Assembly (NCBI GenBank): GCA_014728175.1
Contig: WJMA01000017.1
Span: 62,001-126,000 of the forward strand
Reading direction: 5' to 3'
From: Candidatus Fermentibacterota bacterium
GTDB taxonomy: Bacteria > Fermentibacterota > Fermentibacteria > Fermentibacterales > JCC-6
DNA length: 64,000 nt
In this document: positions 43,290 through 51,215 of the stretch, in pieces
Layout: each line of letters begins with the position of its first letter
How positions within the stretch are numbered: position 1 is the stretch's first letter
Made by a program: the position numbers and the translations under genes
The notes under the pieces: generated by a model
The model's input: the letters and a program-made list of their open reading frames with translations, nothing else
Told to the model about the DNA's origin: nothing
Databases searched by the model: none

Positions 43290-45539
43290 ATGATGTTGCG
43301 TGTTTTTGTTGCTTTGGTTCTGCTGGCCGGTCTTTCCACGGCTGGCGTAGTTTACCGATGTCCGGACCCGGAGTCGGTTCAGCCGGCTACGTACGTCGGC
43401 TCGGACGACGAAGGGATCCTGGTCAGATTCGACCTGATGGCCCTTACCGAGACCGAGACGTCCGTGGGCGAGTTCGGAGAGGGAAGCCTCTTCCGCATTC
43501 CCTCCCACGGAGGCTATCTGGCCAGGATAGGCGAGCCCGATTTACCCACCGTCAGGCGAATGGTAAAGATCCCGAACACCGGCGGCATAGAGCTGGAAGT
43601 GGTCAGCGAGGAGACCGCCCCGCTGGGCGTTTACTCCGTACCACCCTATCAGCCCTCCCCGCCCAGAAGCGGTGAAGCTCTTCCCTATATCATCAAGGAA
43701 GACGTTTACAACCAGCCGGGCATTTATCCCGAAGATGTGGTCTCGGTGGAGTCGGTCGAGATTCTGCGCGACCTGAGGGTGGCCTGGCTCCGCTACACGC
43801 CCGTACGCATTGATCCTACGACCGGCCAGGCCTGGCTTACCACCAGCGTCACCGTAAGGCTGGTAAGCTCCGGTTCCGGAGAGAACGAGCTGGTGCGGAC
43901 GTTCGACGGGTACACCAGGAGTTTCCTTCCCTTCTACGAGGAGGTTCTGGGCTTCGAGCCGATGGGCAATGCGGTGAATGGTTGCTACCTGGTCATAGGT
44001 CCCTCCGACTGCTACGACATATGCCAGGGCCTGATAGACTGGAAGAGACAGAAGGGATACGAGGTCAGGTACGGGATAGTTCCGGACATTGGCAGCACCT
44101 CCGACGACATCGACGATTACATCGAGGATGCTTTCAACACCTGGAGCAATCCTCCGGAATGGATACTGATAGTCGGTGGAGAGGATGCCGTACCCACGCC
44201 GTACTACAGCGGCCACGCCGCCGACAACATCTACGGGGTCGTTGGCTCCGGCTGTGTGCCCGATATACACGTGGGTAGGTTTACGGGCTCCGATACCGAC
44301 GATATCACCTACATGTCCTGGAAGATCCACCAGTACGAGTCCGATCCCTACGAGCCGGCGACCAGCTGGTTCCAGAAGGCCATAAGCATAGGTTCAACGG
44401 ACTTCCAGGATCCATCCCATTCCTGGGAGTACGCAGAGATCTTCATGGCCGCCGGAATGACCGTAGATTACTTCTGCGATCAGGGCGGCGAGCCTCCCAC
44501 CACCCAGAACGTCTTCAACTCCATAGAGGAGGGCAAGTCCCTGATAAGCTTCATCGGCCACGGAAGCTCGACCGGCTGGTCCTCACCTCCGTGCGGCAGC
44601 ATTAGCGACGTTCAGGGCTTGACCAACGGCCGGATGCTTCCATGGGTCAACTCCATTGCCTGCTATAATGGCCAGTTCGACGGCGGATACTGCTACGGAG
44701 AGTCATGGTTGGCCGAGGGCTCGGAGAGCGACGTCAAGGGCGGCATCGGCTTCATGGGCGCTACCACGGCCAGCCCGGTGGGTCAGACCGACTCATTGGC
44801 CGAGTACACCTTCCGCGGCTACTTCGAGGAAGAGATCTGGAACATGGGTGCCGCCGTGGATTACGGCAAGATGAAGGTTGACGAGTTCTACGGCTCTAGT
44901 GCAACCGACAACAACCACATGCACATGATCTTCGGTTGCCCCGAGACCGACATCTTCTACGACACGTCTCCCATAACCTCTCTTGTAGTGACCCATGACG
45001 ATGTGATCTACACGGGAACATTCACGGTTACCGTGGCCAACTCCGACGCCCCCATCGAGGGAGCCCTGGTGGGAGCCGTGCAGGACACCACGTACTTGGA
45101 TGGCGCCTACACCAACTCTTCCGGCGTGGCTACACTGAGTATACCCTCGCTGGAGAACTCCCCGGACGTCACCATCACCGCGACGTATCACAACCACCAT
45201 CCTTCGGTGACGTATGCAGAACCCGGCGTGGGCATAGGCTCGGAACAGAGTGCCGAGGTAGGCTCGCTGTCTCTGGCGGCCGCCTCGCCCAATCCGTTCC
45301 AGAGCAGCACCGCGATAGGCTTCTCGGTGCCCTCTGCAGGCAACGCGGAGCTCTGCATCTACGACATGAGCGGCCGTCTGGTCCGCACCCTACATGAGGG
45401 CGAGCTGGAGGCCGGAAGCCACAGCCTGACCTGGGACGGAACCGACCATACAGGTAGGATGGTCTCCGACGGTGTCTACCTCTACAGGTTGAGGACGCCC
45501 GGCGGAACCACCGTACGCTCCTGCGTGCTACTCAGGTAG
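43290..45539 (+). CDS. Gingipain-like C25 cysteine peptidase with type IX sorting domain
   Basis: This 749-residue secreted protein has a signal peptide (MMLRVFVALVLLAGLSTA), a propeptide (about 20-215) and a C25 catalytic domain (about 225-570). The catalytic dyad is His424 in FIGHGSSTGW and Cys458 in SIACYNGQFD, as in gingipains. An Ig-like domain follows (about 570-650), and a C-terminal FlgD-like/type IX sorting domain (about 660-749: PNPFQSSTAIGFSVP ... GVYLYRLRTPGG). ATG at 43290 follows GGAGAGGGG; the longer in-frame start at 43212 has no ribosome site. It implies that a type IX-like secretion system is encoded elsewhere in the genome. Confidence 0.92.
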   Translation: MMLRVFVALVLLAGLSTAGVVYRCPDPESVQPATYVGSDDEGILVRFDLMALTETETSVGEFGEGSLFRIPSHGGYLARIGEPDLPTVRRMVKIPNTGGIELEVVSEETAPLGVYSVPPYQPSPPRSGEALPYIIKEDVYNQPGIYPEDVVSVESVEILRDLRVAWLRYTPVRIDPTTGQAWLTTSVTVRLVSSGSGENELVRTFDGYTRSFLPFYEEVLGFEPMGNAVNGCYLVIGPSDCYDICQGLIDWKRQKGYEVRYGIVPDIGSTSDDIDDYIEDAFNTWSNPPEWILIVGGEDAVPTPYYSGHAADNIYGVVGSGCVPDIHVGRFTGSDTDDITYMSWKIHQYESDPYEPATSWFQKAISIGSTDFQDPSHSWEYAEIFMAAGMTVDYFCDQGGEPPTTQNVFNSIEEGKSLISFIGHGSSTGWSSPPCGSISDVQGLTNGRMLPWVNSIACYNGQFDGGYCYGESWLAEGSESDVKGGIGFMGATTASPVGQTDSLAEYTFRGYFEEEIWNMGAAVDYGKMKVDEFYGSSATDNNHMHMIFGCPETDIFYDTSPITSLVVTHDDVIYTGTFTVTVANSDAPIEGALVGAVQDTTYLDGAYTNSSGVATLSIPSLENSPDVTITATYHNHHPSVTYAEPGVGIGSEQSAEVGSLSLAAASPNPFQSSTAIGFSVPSAGNAELCIYDMSGRLVRTLHEGELEAGSHSLTWDGTDHTGRMVSDGVYLYRLRTPGGTTVRSCVLLR

Positions 45540-45559
45540 CGCAGCGAATCATCGAGGAG

Positions 45560-45590
45560 AAGGGGGCCGGCGGTCCGACCGTCGGCCCTT
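45560..45590 (+). terminator. Hairpin after the gingipain-like gene
   Basis: An imperfect GC-rich inverted repeat (AAGGG--CCG-CGGT with ACCG-CGGCCCTT) lies 20 bases past the stop codon. No clear T-run follows. Confidence 0.4.
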
Positions 45591-45609
45591 CCTCATGCGC
45601 TGGTGCAGG

Positions 45610-45638
45610 TTGACTTTAGAATCGGGTAAGGAGTAGAT
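45610..45638 (+). promoter_or_regulatory. Promoter candidate for rpsD
   Basis: TTGACT, a 17-base spacer and GTAGAT. The predicted leader of about 100 bases before rpsD could carry a ribosomal-protein autoregulation site, but none was recognised. Confidence 0.4.
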
Positions 45639-45745
45639 TCCCTTAACTTTCGCCCCGTAGAAGGATTTAGAGGGCAGCATGCGGCGGCTGAATCAAGCTG
45701 TATAGTCGTCGTACGAGACTCGATATGAAACGGGAGGTATCTTAG

Positions 45746-46360
45746 TTGGCTAGATACAGAGGACCTAGACTGAAGAAGATAAGGGCGCTGGGCACCAACT
45801 TGCCCGGACTGGCCCGCAAGGAGCCCACCAAGAGGACTAACACCCCGGGCGAGCAGGGCGCGATGCGCAGACGCAGACGGGTGTCCACGTTCAGGCTGCA
45901 ACTTCAGGAGAAGCAGAAGATAAGGTACAACTACGGCCTGTCCGAGAAGCAGCTCCGGCTGTATTACAAGAAGGCCTCCCGAATGAAGGGCGAGACCGGC
46001 GTGAACATGCTCCAGCTCATCGAGAGAAGGTTGGACAACGTAGTCGCCCGCTCCGGGTTTCTTCCCACCATCCCCTCGGCCCGCCAGATGGTTTCCCACG
46101 GGCATTTCAAGGTCAACGGCAGGAAGGTGGACGTACCTTCCTATAGCGTCCGGGTGGGAGACGCAATAACCCTCCGCGAGCAGAGCAGGAACATCAAGTT
46201 CATAACCGACAACATCGCCTCCGGCTCAGGCATCGGCGTCCCCGGCTACCTCGACGTCGACCCCGCCAAGCGGACCATAAAGATGAATTCCCTGCCGGGC
46301 AGAGAGGACGTCCCCCTCGAAGTCGACGAACGAATGGTCGTCGAGTTCTACTCCAAATAG
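45746..46360 (+). CDS. rpsD: 30S ribosomal protein S4
   Basis: The 204-residue protein matches S4 along its length: ARYRGPRLKKIRALGT, a KQKIRYNYGLSEKQLR core, and an S4 RNA-binding domain ending RNIKFITDN. The TTG start is 7 bases after GGGAGGT. Zinc-binding cysteines found near the N-terminus of some S4 proteins are absent. It is not next to rpsK, rpsM or rpoA as in many bacteria; it stands alone, and the transposase element begins on the base after its stop codon. Confidence 0.97.
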   Translation: MARYRGPRLKKIRALGTNLPGLARKEPTKRTNTPGEQGAMRRRRRVSTFRLQLQEKQKIRYNYGLSEKQLRLYYKKASRMKGETGVNMLQLIERRLDNVVARSGFLPTIPSARQMVSHGHFKVNGRKVDVPSYSVRVGDAITLREQSRNIKFITDNIASGSGIGVPGYLDVDPAKRTIKMNSLPGREDVPLEVDERMVVEFYSK

Positions 46361-46389
46361 CAGGGACGTTCCTAAACCTTTTGAACTAT
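46361..46389 (+). repeat. Left 29-bp terminal inverted repeat
   Basis: Perfect reverse complement of 47480-47508. It begins CAGGGACGTTCC and immediately follows the TAG of rpsD, so it also lies in the 3' untranslated region of that mRNA. Confidence 0.9.
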
Positions 46390-46406
46390 CGACTGTTTCG
46401 AAAGTG

Positions 46407-47408
46407 TTAGTCCAACGGGACGGGTATACGAGATCTAGATAAGAGCGGGAAATCCTCCATAGAACTCGTTCCCCTCAAGGCCGCTTTCCTGACACCAGCA
46501 GCTGACATGTTTAGAAGCGTTCCAGCATGCTCCAACTTCATACCAAGCCTTCTTATGCAGTAGTGACACAGTATTGCCCTGGCACAAGAAACGTGTCTCC
46601 TGCTGCGACCCGGCTTCCGTAGTTCCGCCCATGAGACGTCGAGTTCTTCTAGAATCTTTGCTGCGAAGGTATTAAAGGTCTGTTCAGGATTTACTGGAAG
46701 CTCATCATCAACACCAGAGTGAACTTGGCTACTCGGATCTATGCTATTCGCCGAGGTAGTTTTACCCGCTTCGGTCACTTCGTTGGAAGGAATCAAGAGA
46801 TCATCGGCCAATAGATCACGCAGTTCTCTCTCGGGCTCGTCAGAGTCCATTATCCTGACGCCATGTGAGTATAGGTGGGATATATAATTCGGGAGAGCTG
46901 TTTTCTTGTCTCCGAACTCGCGAAGAAGGAAATCAACGTCCTGCCACTGAGGGCGGGCTCTCCCTACTATTGCCGCATGGCCGGACCACGGGAAGACGGC
47001 TAACTCCGAGAGATTGTTTACCAGACCTGCGGCAAGAGGATTGAGGTGAACATAGCTAACAAGAATTCTCAGGTAACCGACATCCCCTACATTGATGGAT
47101 TTGTACCTATTCTGAAACAGATGACCCTTACGGTCGTACTTGTGGTTGAAAGCCATCGCATACCCTGTAAGCACGCACTGCATCAATTGAGAGAGAGGCT
47201 GGTTGCCCGTACGAATGACGAAATGAAGATGATTGGGCATGAGAGCCCAAGCTAGCGCACGAGTAGTCGTATCGCAAAGAACGGTCCCGATTCTGTCTAG
47301 GAAATCCGTTCTGTCGGAGATCGAATAAAATATAGGTCGACCATTTACACCACGAGCCATCACATGGTGTATTGCTCCCGGATAGTCCTCCCGCGCGCTT
47401 CTTGCCAT
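46407..47408 (-). CDS. REP-associated tyrosine transposase (RAYT, Y1_Tnp family)
   Basis: The 333-residue protein has the Y1 transposase core: YHVMARG-type start (HHVMARGVNGRPIF), HUH motif MPNHLHFVI, GHLFQNRYKS and the catalytic-tyrosine segment YVHLNPLAAGLV. A C-terminal DnaA-C-like helix-turn-helix (about 255-315: ARAILCHYCIRRLGMKLEHAGTLLNMS) follows a linker. This two-domain form is typical of RAYTs that act on REP/BIME-like palindromes. The frame is intact and long enough to be active. Codon and base composition differ from flanking genes, which supports transfer. Confidence 0.9.
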   Translation of the reverse strand: MARSAREDYPGAIHHVMARGVNGRPIFYSISDRTDFLDRIGTVLCDTTTRALAWALMPNHLHFVIRTGNQPLSQLMQCVLTGYAMAFNHKYDRKGHLFQNRYKSINVGDVGYLRILVSYVHLNPLAAGLVNNLSELAVFPWSGHAAIVGRARPQWQDVDFLLREFGDKKTALPNYISHLYSHGVRIMDSDEPERELRDLLADDLLIPSNEVTEAGKTTSANSIDPSSQVHSGVDDELPVNPEQTFNTFAAKILEELDVSWAELRKPGRSRRHVSCARAILCHYCIRRLGMKLEHAGTLLNMSAAGVRKAALRGTSSMEDFPLLSRSRIPVPLD

Positions 47409-47479
47409 ACCATGATTGTACCCTCGGCTGACTGTTTTTTCCAGTGCTTTTCTGTCTGGCTATCACCCTTTCTGGTGGA

Positions 47480-47508
47480 ATAGTTCAAAAGGTTTAGGAA
47501 CGTCCCTG
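47480..47508 (-). repeat. Right 29-bp terminal inverted repeat
   Basis: Perfect reverse complement of 46361-46389. Read on the minus strand in the SHMT frame, it encodes the last residues QGRS and the TAA stop of the SHMT gene (stop at 47494-47496), so the repeat and the coding sequence overlap by 15 bases. Confidence 0.9.
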
Positions 47509-48927
47509 GAGGTTTTGGGAGATGGCCTTGGCGTAGTCGTTGTTGGGGAAGGCCGAGTGGAGCGCGTTCGTGAACAGCTCCAGGGTCTTCTCCAGCGGTA
47601 GGATGTATCGCATGTTCAAGAACTTGCTGCGGTAGTCGGCCACCTCTTCCGCTACTTCCTCGTCGTTCTTTATCACTCTGGCCATGAGTTCCGCCACCGG
47701 GCCGAAGTCGTCCTCGTCCATGCCGAACCGGGTCATCTCAGAGACGCCGGTGCGGATGCCGCTGGACACCAGGAAGCTCTTGTCGTCGGGCAGGCCCTGG
47801 TAGTTCACGATTATGTTGTTCTCCTCCAGCCTGCGGGCTATGTCCGCTCCGTCTCCGTGGTCTGATACCCGAATCAAGACCTGATGGGTGCTGGTGTAAC
47901 CATCGGCGGGGTCTCCCTCCACCGTCAGACCGTTGTCGGCCAGATGTTTGGCAAAGGCCTTAGCGTTGGCCAGAACCTGGCTCTGGTAGTCCTTCTTGAA
48001 GGCGTTCATCTCCATGGTGGCTGCCAGAAGGCCCACCAGGGTGGCCAGATGATGGTTGCTGGTGCTTCCGGGGAAGGCCCTGCTCTTGACGTCCAGCCAC
48101 AGCTTCCGCAGAGGGGTCTTCTTGTCCATGTTGCTTATCACAACGCCCCTCTGGGGCCCGAAGAAGGTCTTGTGCGTGGAGCCCGTCACCAGATCCGCGC
48201 CCTCCTTCAGCGGATCCTGGAAGGCGCCGTAGATGCCCAGCACGTGAGCCATATCGTACATTATCACCGGCCGATCCTCCCAGCTTTCCACGTGCTCGGC
48301 CAGCTCTGTCACCGGCTCGGGGTAGATGAACATGCTCTTGCCGAATACGACCAGCTCGGGACGGTGCCTGTCCACCAGCTCGAGCATCCGATCCACGTCT
48401 ATCTTGTAGGAATTGTCCTCTCGGACGGGGAGGTTTATGCAGTTCTCCTTGCCCGTATCCGGGTCGATCTCCACGTAGTTGAACAGCGCGCCCATCGGCT
48501 GGCTGGAGAGATGGCCGCCCTTGGCCAGCTCGTTGTTCATGACGCATCTGAGTTTGCGGAACACTCCGTCGGGGGTGCTTCGGTTCCTGAACTTCACGTT
48601 GGCCTTGAAGGCCACCTCGTTGGCCATCTGGCCGCTTATGGGGCGGGGCTCCACCTGGGTGCAGTCGAAGTACTCGCAGAGGGCATCCTTAACCTGGTTC
48701 TCTATCTCCCTTATGAAGTCGGTGCCCTGGTAGAAGTAGACCTCCTTGCCCTTCATGGTCCTGTGCTCGGCGTACCTGCCAGCGGGGTCGGCTATCTCGC
48801 AGGCCTTAACCAGAGGGCTGGTAGTGTTCTCGGAGGGTATGAGGTTTATGCACCTCCGTTGCCTCCAGAGGTTGTTCTCGGTGATGCGCTCGAAAAGCTC
48901 CTCCATGCTTCCGGATAGATCGGCCAC
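47494..48927 (-). CDS. Serine hydroxymethyltransferase-like PLP enzyme (archaeal-like branch)
   Basis: The 477-residue protein matches SHMT in order: NLIPSENTTSPLV near the N-terminus, a GRYAEHRTMKGKEVYF region in place of the usual YPGKRYYGG, and Lys253 in TGSTHKTFFGPQRGVV, which binds PLP. FPGSTSNHHLATLVGLLAA resembles archaeal SHMTs more than bacterial GlyA. The likely reaction is serine to glycine with one-carbon transfer to a pterin, though a different substrate is possible. GTG at 48927 follows AAGGAGA. The final four residues and the stop codon are supplied by the inverted repeat of the transposase element, so the original C-terminus has been replaced. Confidence 0.85.
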   Translation of the reverse strand: MADLSGSMEELFERITENNLWRQRRCINLIPSENTTSPLVKACEIADPAGRYAEHRTMKGKEVYFYQGTDFIREIENQVKDALCEYFDCTQVEPRPISGQMANEVAFKANVKFRNRSTPDGVFRKLRCVMNNELAKGGHLSSQPMGALFNYVEIDPDTGKENCINLPVREDNSYKIDVDRMLELVDRHRPELVVFGKSMFIYPEPVTELAEHVESWEDRPVIMYDMAHVLGIYGAFQDPLKEGADLVTGSTHKTFFGPQRGVVISNMDKKTPLRKLWLDVKSRAFPGSTSNHHLATLVGLLAATMEMNAFKKDYQSQVLANAKAFAKHLADNGLTVEGDPADGYTSTHQVLIRVSDHGDGADIARRLEENNIIVNYQGLPDDKSFLVSSGIRTGVSEMTRFGMDEDDFGPVAELMARVIKNDEEVAEEVADYRSKFLNMRYILPLEKTLELFTNALHSAFPNNDYAKAISQNLQGRS

Positions 48928-48969
48928 TTTTTCTCCTTTCGTATCGGCAACGTCCCCAATCGGGGGAAA

Positions 48970-49797
48970 TCAGATGGTTTCCAAAGATCCTCTCACCATA
49001 TCCGGGCTAAGTACCATTATGCAGGCTCCCCGGTAGGAGTCCAGATCCCCGGTTATCTCCTCGATCCCGGCCAGCATGTCGTCCAGCGATGTCTCCGGAA
49101 CCAGGGCGAGGACGGTCCGGGTCTCGGGCTTGGATCTTCCCAGAACGTCCATGAACCCGGCGAAGAGGGGGACCGCCGAAAGCGTTTCGCTCATTAGGCT
49201 TCCCTTGTGGGTTACCGCTCCGGGTATGTCCATCTCCAGAAACAGCTCCATGATCTCCTGGTACGCTCTTTCCTCTTGCAGGACGATGACCAGCAGCTTG
49301 CGGCACTCCTCTCCGGAGGCCCGGCAGGAGGCTGAGATCGAGGTGTGGTACAGAAAGGCCTCCCGCAGTGCGAACCTGCTCGCGCTGCGTACCATCTCGT
49401 ATCTGATCCGTCCTATGGATAGCATTCTGGCCGCGGCGGCCAAAAGCCTGAGATGGGTATCCGGATCGCCCTCGGGCCCTATTATGCCGCAAACTATGTG
49501 CACGCTCCTGCCGTCCATGGCGCCGAACGGTACGCCTCGGGGCGAAACGGCGAGAGCCATGCAGAAGTCCTCTATGCCTTCTATCTTGCAGTGGGGCACC
49601 GCTACTCCGTTGCCCAGACCGGTGGTGCCCAGCTCTTCCCTCTCCATCAAGCCGGCCACGATGCTCTCCAGGGGGATATCCTTGGCGGCGGGGGATTTGG
49701 ACAGAAGTTCTGCAATTCTACGAATCACCGCCTCCTTGTCCTCTGCCTCCAGGCCTATGGCGCAGCTCTCCTGGGCGAGGTACTGGTCTATTTGCAT
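48970..49797 (-). CDS. PTS EIIA-like domain protein with C-terminal PII-like domain
   Basis: The 275-residue protein has an EIIA(fru/Ntr) domain (about 1-150) with the phospho-acceptor His69 in VAVPHCKIEG. A second domain follows (about 170-265: KLLVIVLQEERAYQEIMELFLEMDIPGAVTHKGS) with the spacing of a PII-like ferredoxin fold. ATG at 49797 with GAGAGGG is preferred over the in-frame start at 49839. It lies 13 bases after the antiporter gene, so it is inferred to regulate that antiporter in response to a phosphate or metabolite signal. No other PTS component is in the window. Confidence 0.85.
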   Translation of the reverse strand: MQIDQYLAQESCAIGLEAEDKEAVIRRIAELLSKSPAAKDIPLESIVAGLMEREELGTTGLGNGVAVPHCKIEGIEDFCMALAVSPRGVPFGAMDGRSVHIVCGIIGPEGDPDTHLRLLAAAARMLSIGRIRYEMVRSASRFALREAFLYHTSISASCRASGEECRKLLVIVLQEERAYQEIMELFLEMDIPGAVTHKGSLMSETLSAVPLFAGFMDVLGRSKPETRTVLALVPETSLDDMLAGIEEITGDLDSYRGACIMVLSPDMVRGSLETI

Positions 49798-49810
49798 AAG
49801 TGGATCCCTC

Positions 49811-51052
49811 TCATAGCGTCGCTCCCCTGACCACCGCAAACTTGGATACAGGAGGACCGATTAGCTCGTTGATCAAAACCGAGAACAGGACCATGTTCAC
49901 CATTACGTCCGACAGCTGCTGTACAGCTTCGGGCGCCTGTTGGAAGTACGGGGCTGCCTGCAGGAAAAGAACCAGACCGATGGCTACGCCGGCCTGGGGC
50001 AGCATGGCAAAGCCCAGGTAGTTCCGTACCAGGGGGCCGGAGCGAGCTGCCGTCGCTCCCAGGAAGACTCCGCCGTACTTGCCGACCGCCCTGGCGACCA
50101 CGAAAACGGCTCCCAGCAAGAGCGCATGGCCGCCGGAGAAGGCTTTCAGCGACAGCTCCGTACCGGCTATGGCGAAGAAGGCCGCGTAGAGTGGGGGGGA
50201 GAGGTTCTCCAAGAGAGAGAGAATCCGATGACTTTTGCGGGAGAGGTTGGCCATCGTGGCCCCTACGGCCATGCTGGCCAGAAGGGGACTCAGGGACAGC
50301 GAGGTAGCCATGGCGGTAAGGATGCATACGATTCCCAGGGATATGATGAACATCTCGTTGTCTCTGCCGAGTTTCTTGGTGAGCAGGTGGAGTAGTATTC
50401 CGGCCCCGATTCCCAGGGCGATCGAGAAGACTATCTCCGAGAGCGCGTGGAGGATGTTGGTGGAAAGAGATATGGAGACCTCCCCCAATGCCGATCCGGC
50501 GATGGCGAAGACCGCGCTGAACAGAAGAACGCAGCCGGCGTCGTCCAGGGCGACCACTCCGTACAGATGATCTATGAAAGGTCCTCTGGCCTTCAAGTTA
50601 CGGACCACGGCCACCGTGGCCGCCGGGGCGGTAGCGGAGGCAATTGCGCCCATTATGGCGGCCGCGGGAAGGCTCATTCCCACCGCCACCAGGGCCAGGC
50701 AGACCACGATCATGGTGGCGAATAGCTGGACCATGGTTATTAGAACGACGGAGCGCCCAACCTTGCGGAGCTTCCGAAGGCTGAACTCGCTTCCTATGAC
50801 CAGCGCGATTATAGCCAAGGCAATCTCGGTTACGGAGGCCAGGCTCTCCCGGTGGGCTACGTGAACCAGACCCAGGCATGAGGGGCCCAGCAGAAGGCCG
50901 GCCACGATGAAGCCGGTTATGGCGGGTATACCCAGTTTTTCGGCCAGCCGACCTACGAAGTAGCTGCCGGAAAGGAGTACGCCCAGGCCGAAAACCAAAT
51001 GAGCGTTAAATATGTCCCTAACACTAGCCAGTAGCTCGAGAATGCTCTGCAT
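49811..51052 (-). CDS. CPA2-family cation/proton antiporter
   Basis: This 413-residue protein has about 12 TM helices and the Na_H_Exchanger fold: GIPAITGFIVAGLLLGPSCLG, then ALDDAGCVLLFSAVFAIAG with the double-Asp-like pair in TM5-6, and AGTELSLKAF. No TrkA-N or TrkA-C domain follows; regulation may instead come from the EIIA/PII-like protein encoded next. It exchanges Na+ or K+ for H+ across the inner membrane. A sigma70-like promoter lies 32 bases upstream of the ATG. Confidence 0.92.
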   Translation of the reverse strand: MQSILELLASVRDIFNAHLVFGLGVLLSGSYFVGRLAEKLGIPAITGFIVAGLLLGPSCLGLVHVAHRESLASVTEIALAIIALVIGSEFSLRKLRKVGRSVVLITMVQLFATMIVVCLALVAVGMSLPAAAIMGAIASATAPAATVAVVRNLKARGPFIDHLYGVVALDDAGCVLLFSAVFAIAGSALGEVSISLSTNILHALSEIVFSIALGIGAGILLHLLTKKLGRDNEMFIISLGIVCILTAMATSLSLSPLLASMAVGATMANLSRKSHRILSLLENLSPPLYAAFFAIAGTELSLKAFSGGHALLLGAVFVVARAVGKYGGVFLGATAARSGPLVRNYLGFAMLPQAGVAIGLVLFLQAAPYFQQAPEAVQQLSDVMVNMVLFSVLINELIGPPVSKFAVVRGATL

Positions 51053-51083
51053 CAGCCCGTCCAGTCGGTTCTGCGTTCATGGC

Positions 51084-51113
51084 AGGATACTCCAGCGGGT
51101 GCCTCCCGGTCAA
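51084..51113 (-). promoter_or_regulatory. Promoter for the antiporter-EIIA operon
   Basis: TTGACC, an 18-base spacer and TATCCT on the minus strand; transcription would begin near 51077 with a leader of about 25 bases. Confidence 0.5.
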
Positions 51114-51215
51114 GGACGTGGCTCGAGTTGTAGGTTGCTTTATATTATTCGGTTCAAGTCGAGCCGAAAGGGTAGCGCTCTGACTGCCGGGCGTACCTCA
51201 GAGGAAGGTGATTCG

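Larger units (their letters stand above)
46361..47508 (-). mobile_element. RAYT-type IS200/IS605-like element with 29-bp inverted ends
   Basis: The 1148-bp element is bounded by perfect 29-bp inverted repeats (46361-46389 and 47480-47508) and encodes one Y1/REP-associated tyrosine transposase. Its DNA is visibly AT-richer than the rest of the window. Its left boundary touches the rpsD stop codon, and its right repeat contains the stop codon of the SHMT gene. Long identical inverted ends outside the gene are not the imperfect subterminal hairpins typical of IS200/IS605. No direct target duplication is evident. Confidence 0.8.

Noticed and set aside
46361-47508. Inverted repeats as a simple bidirectional terminator
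   Set aside because: They are 1.1 kb apart, identical over 29 bases and flank a transposase, which fits element ends better; a secondary role in termination is not excluded.
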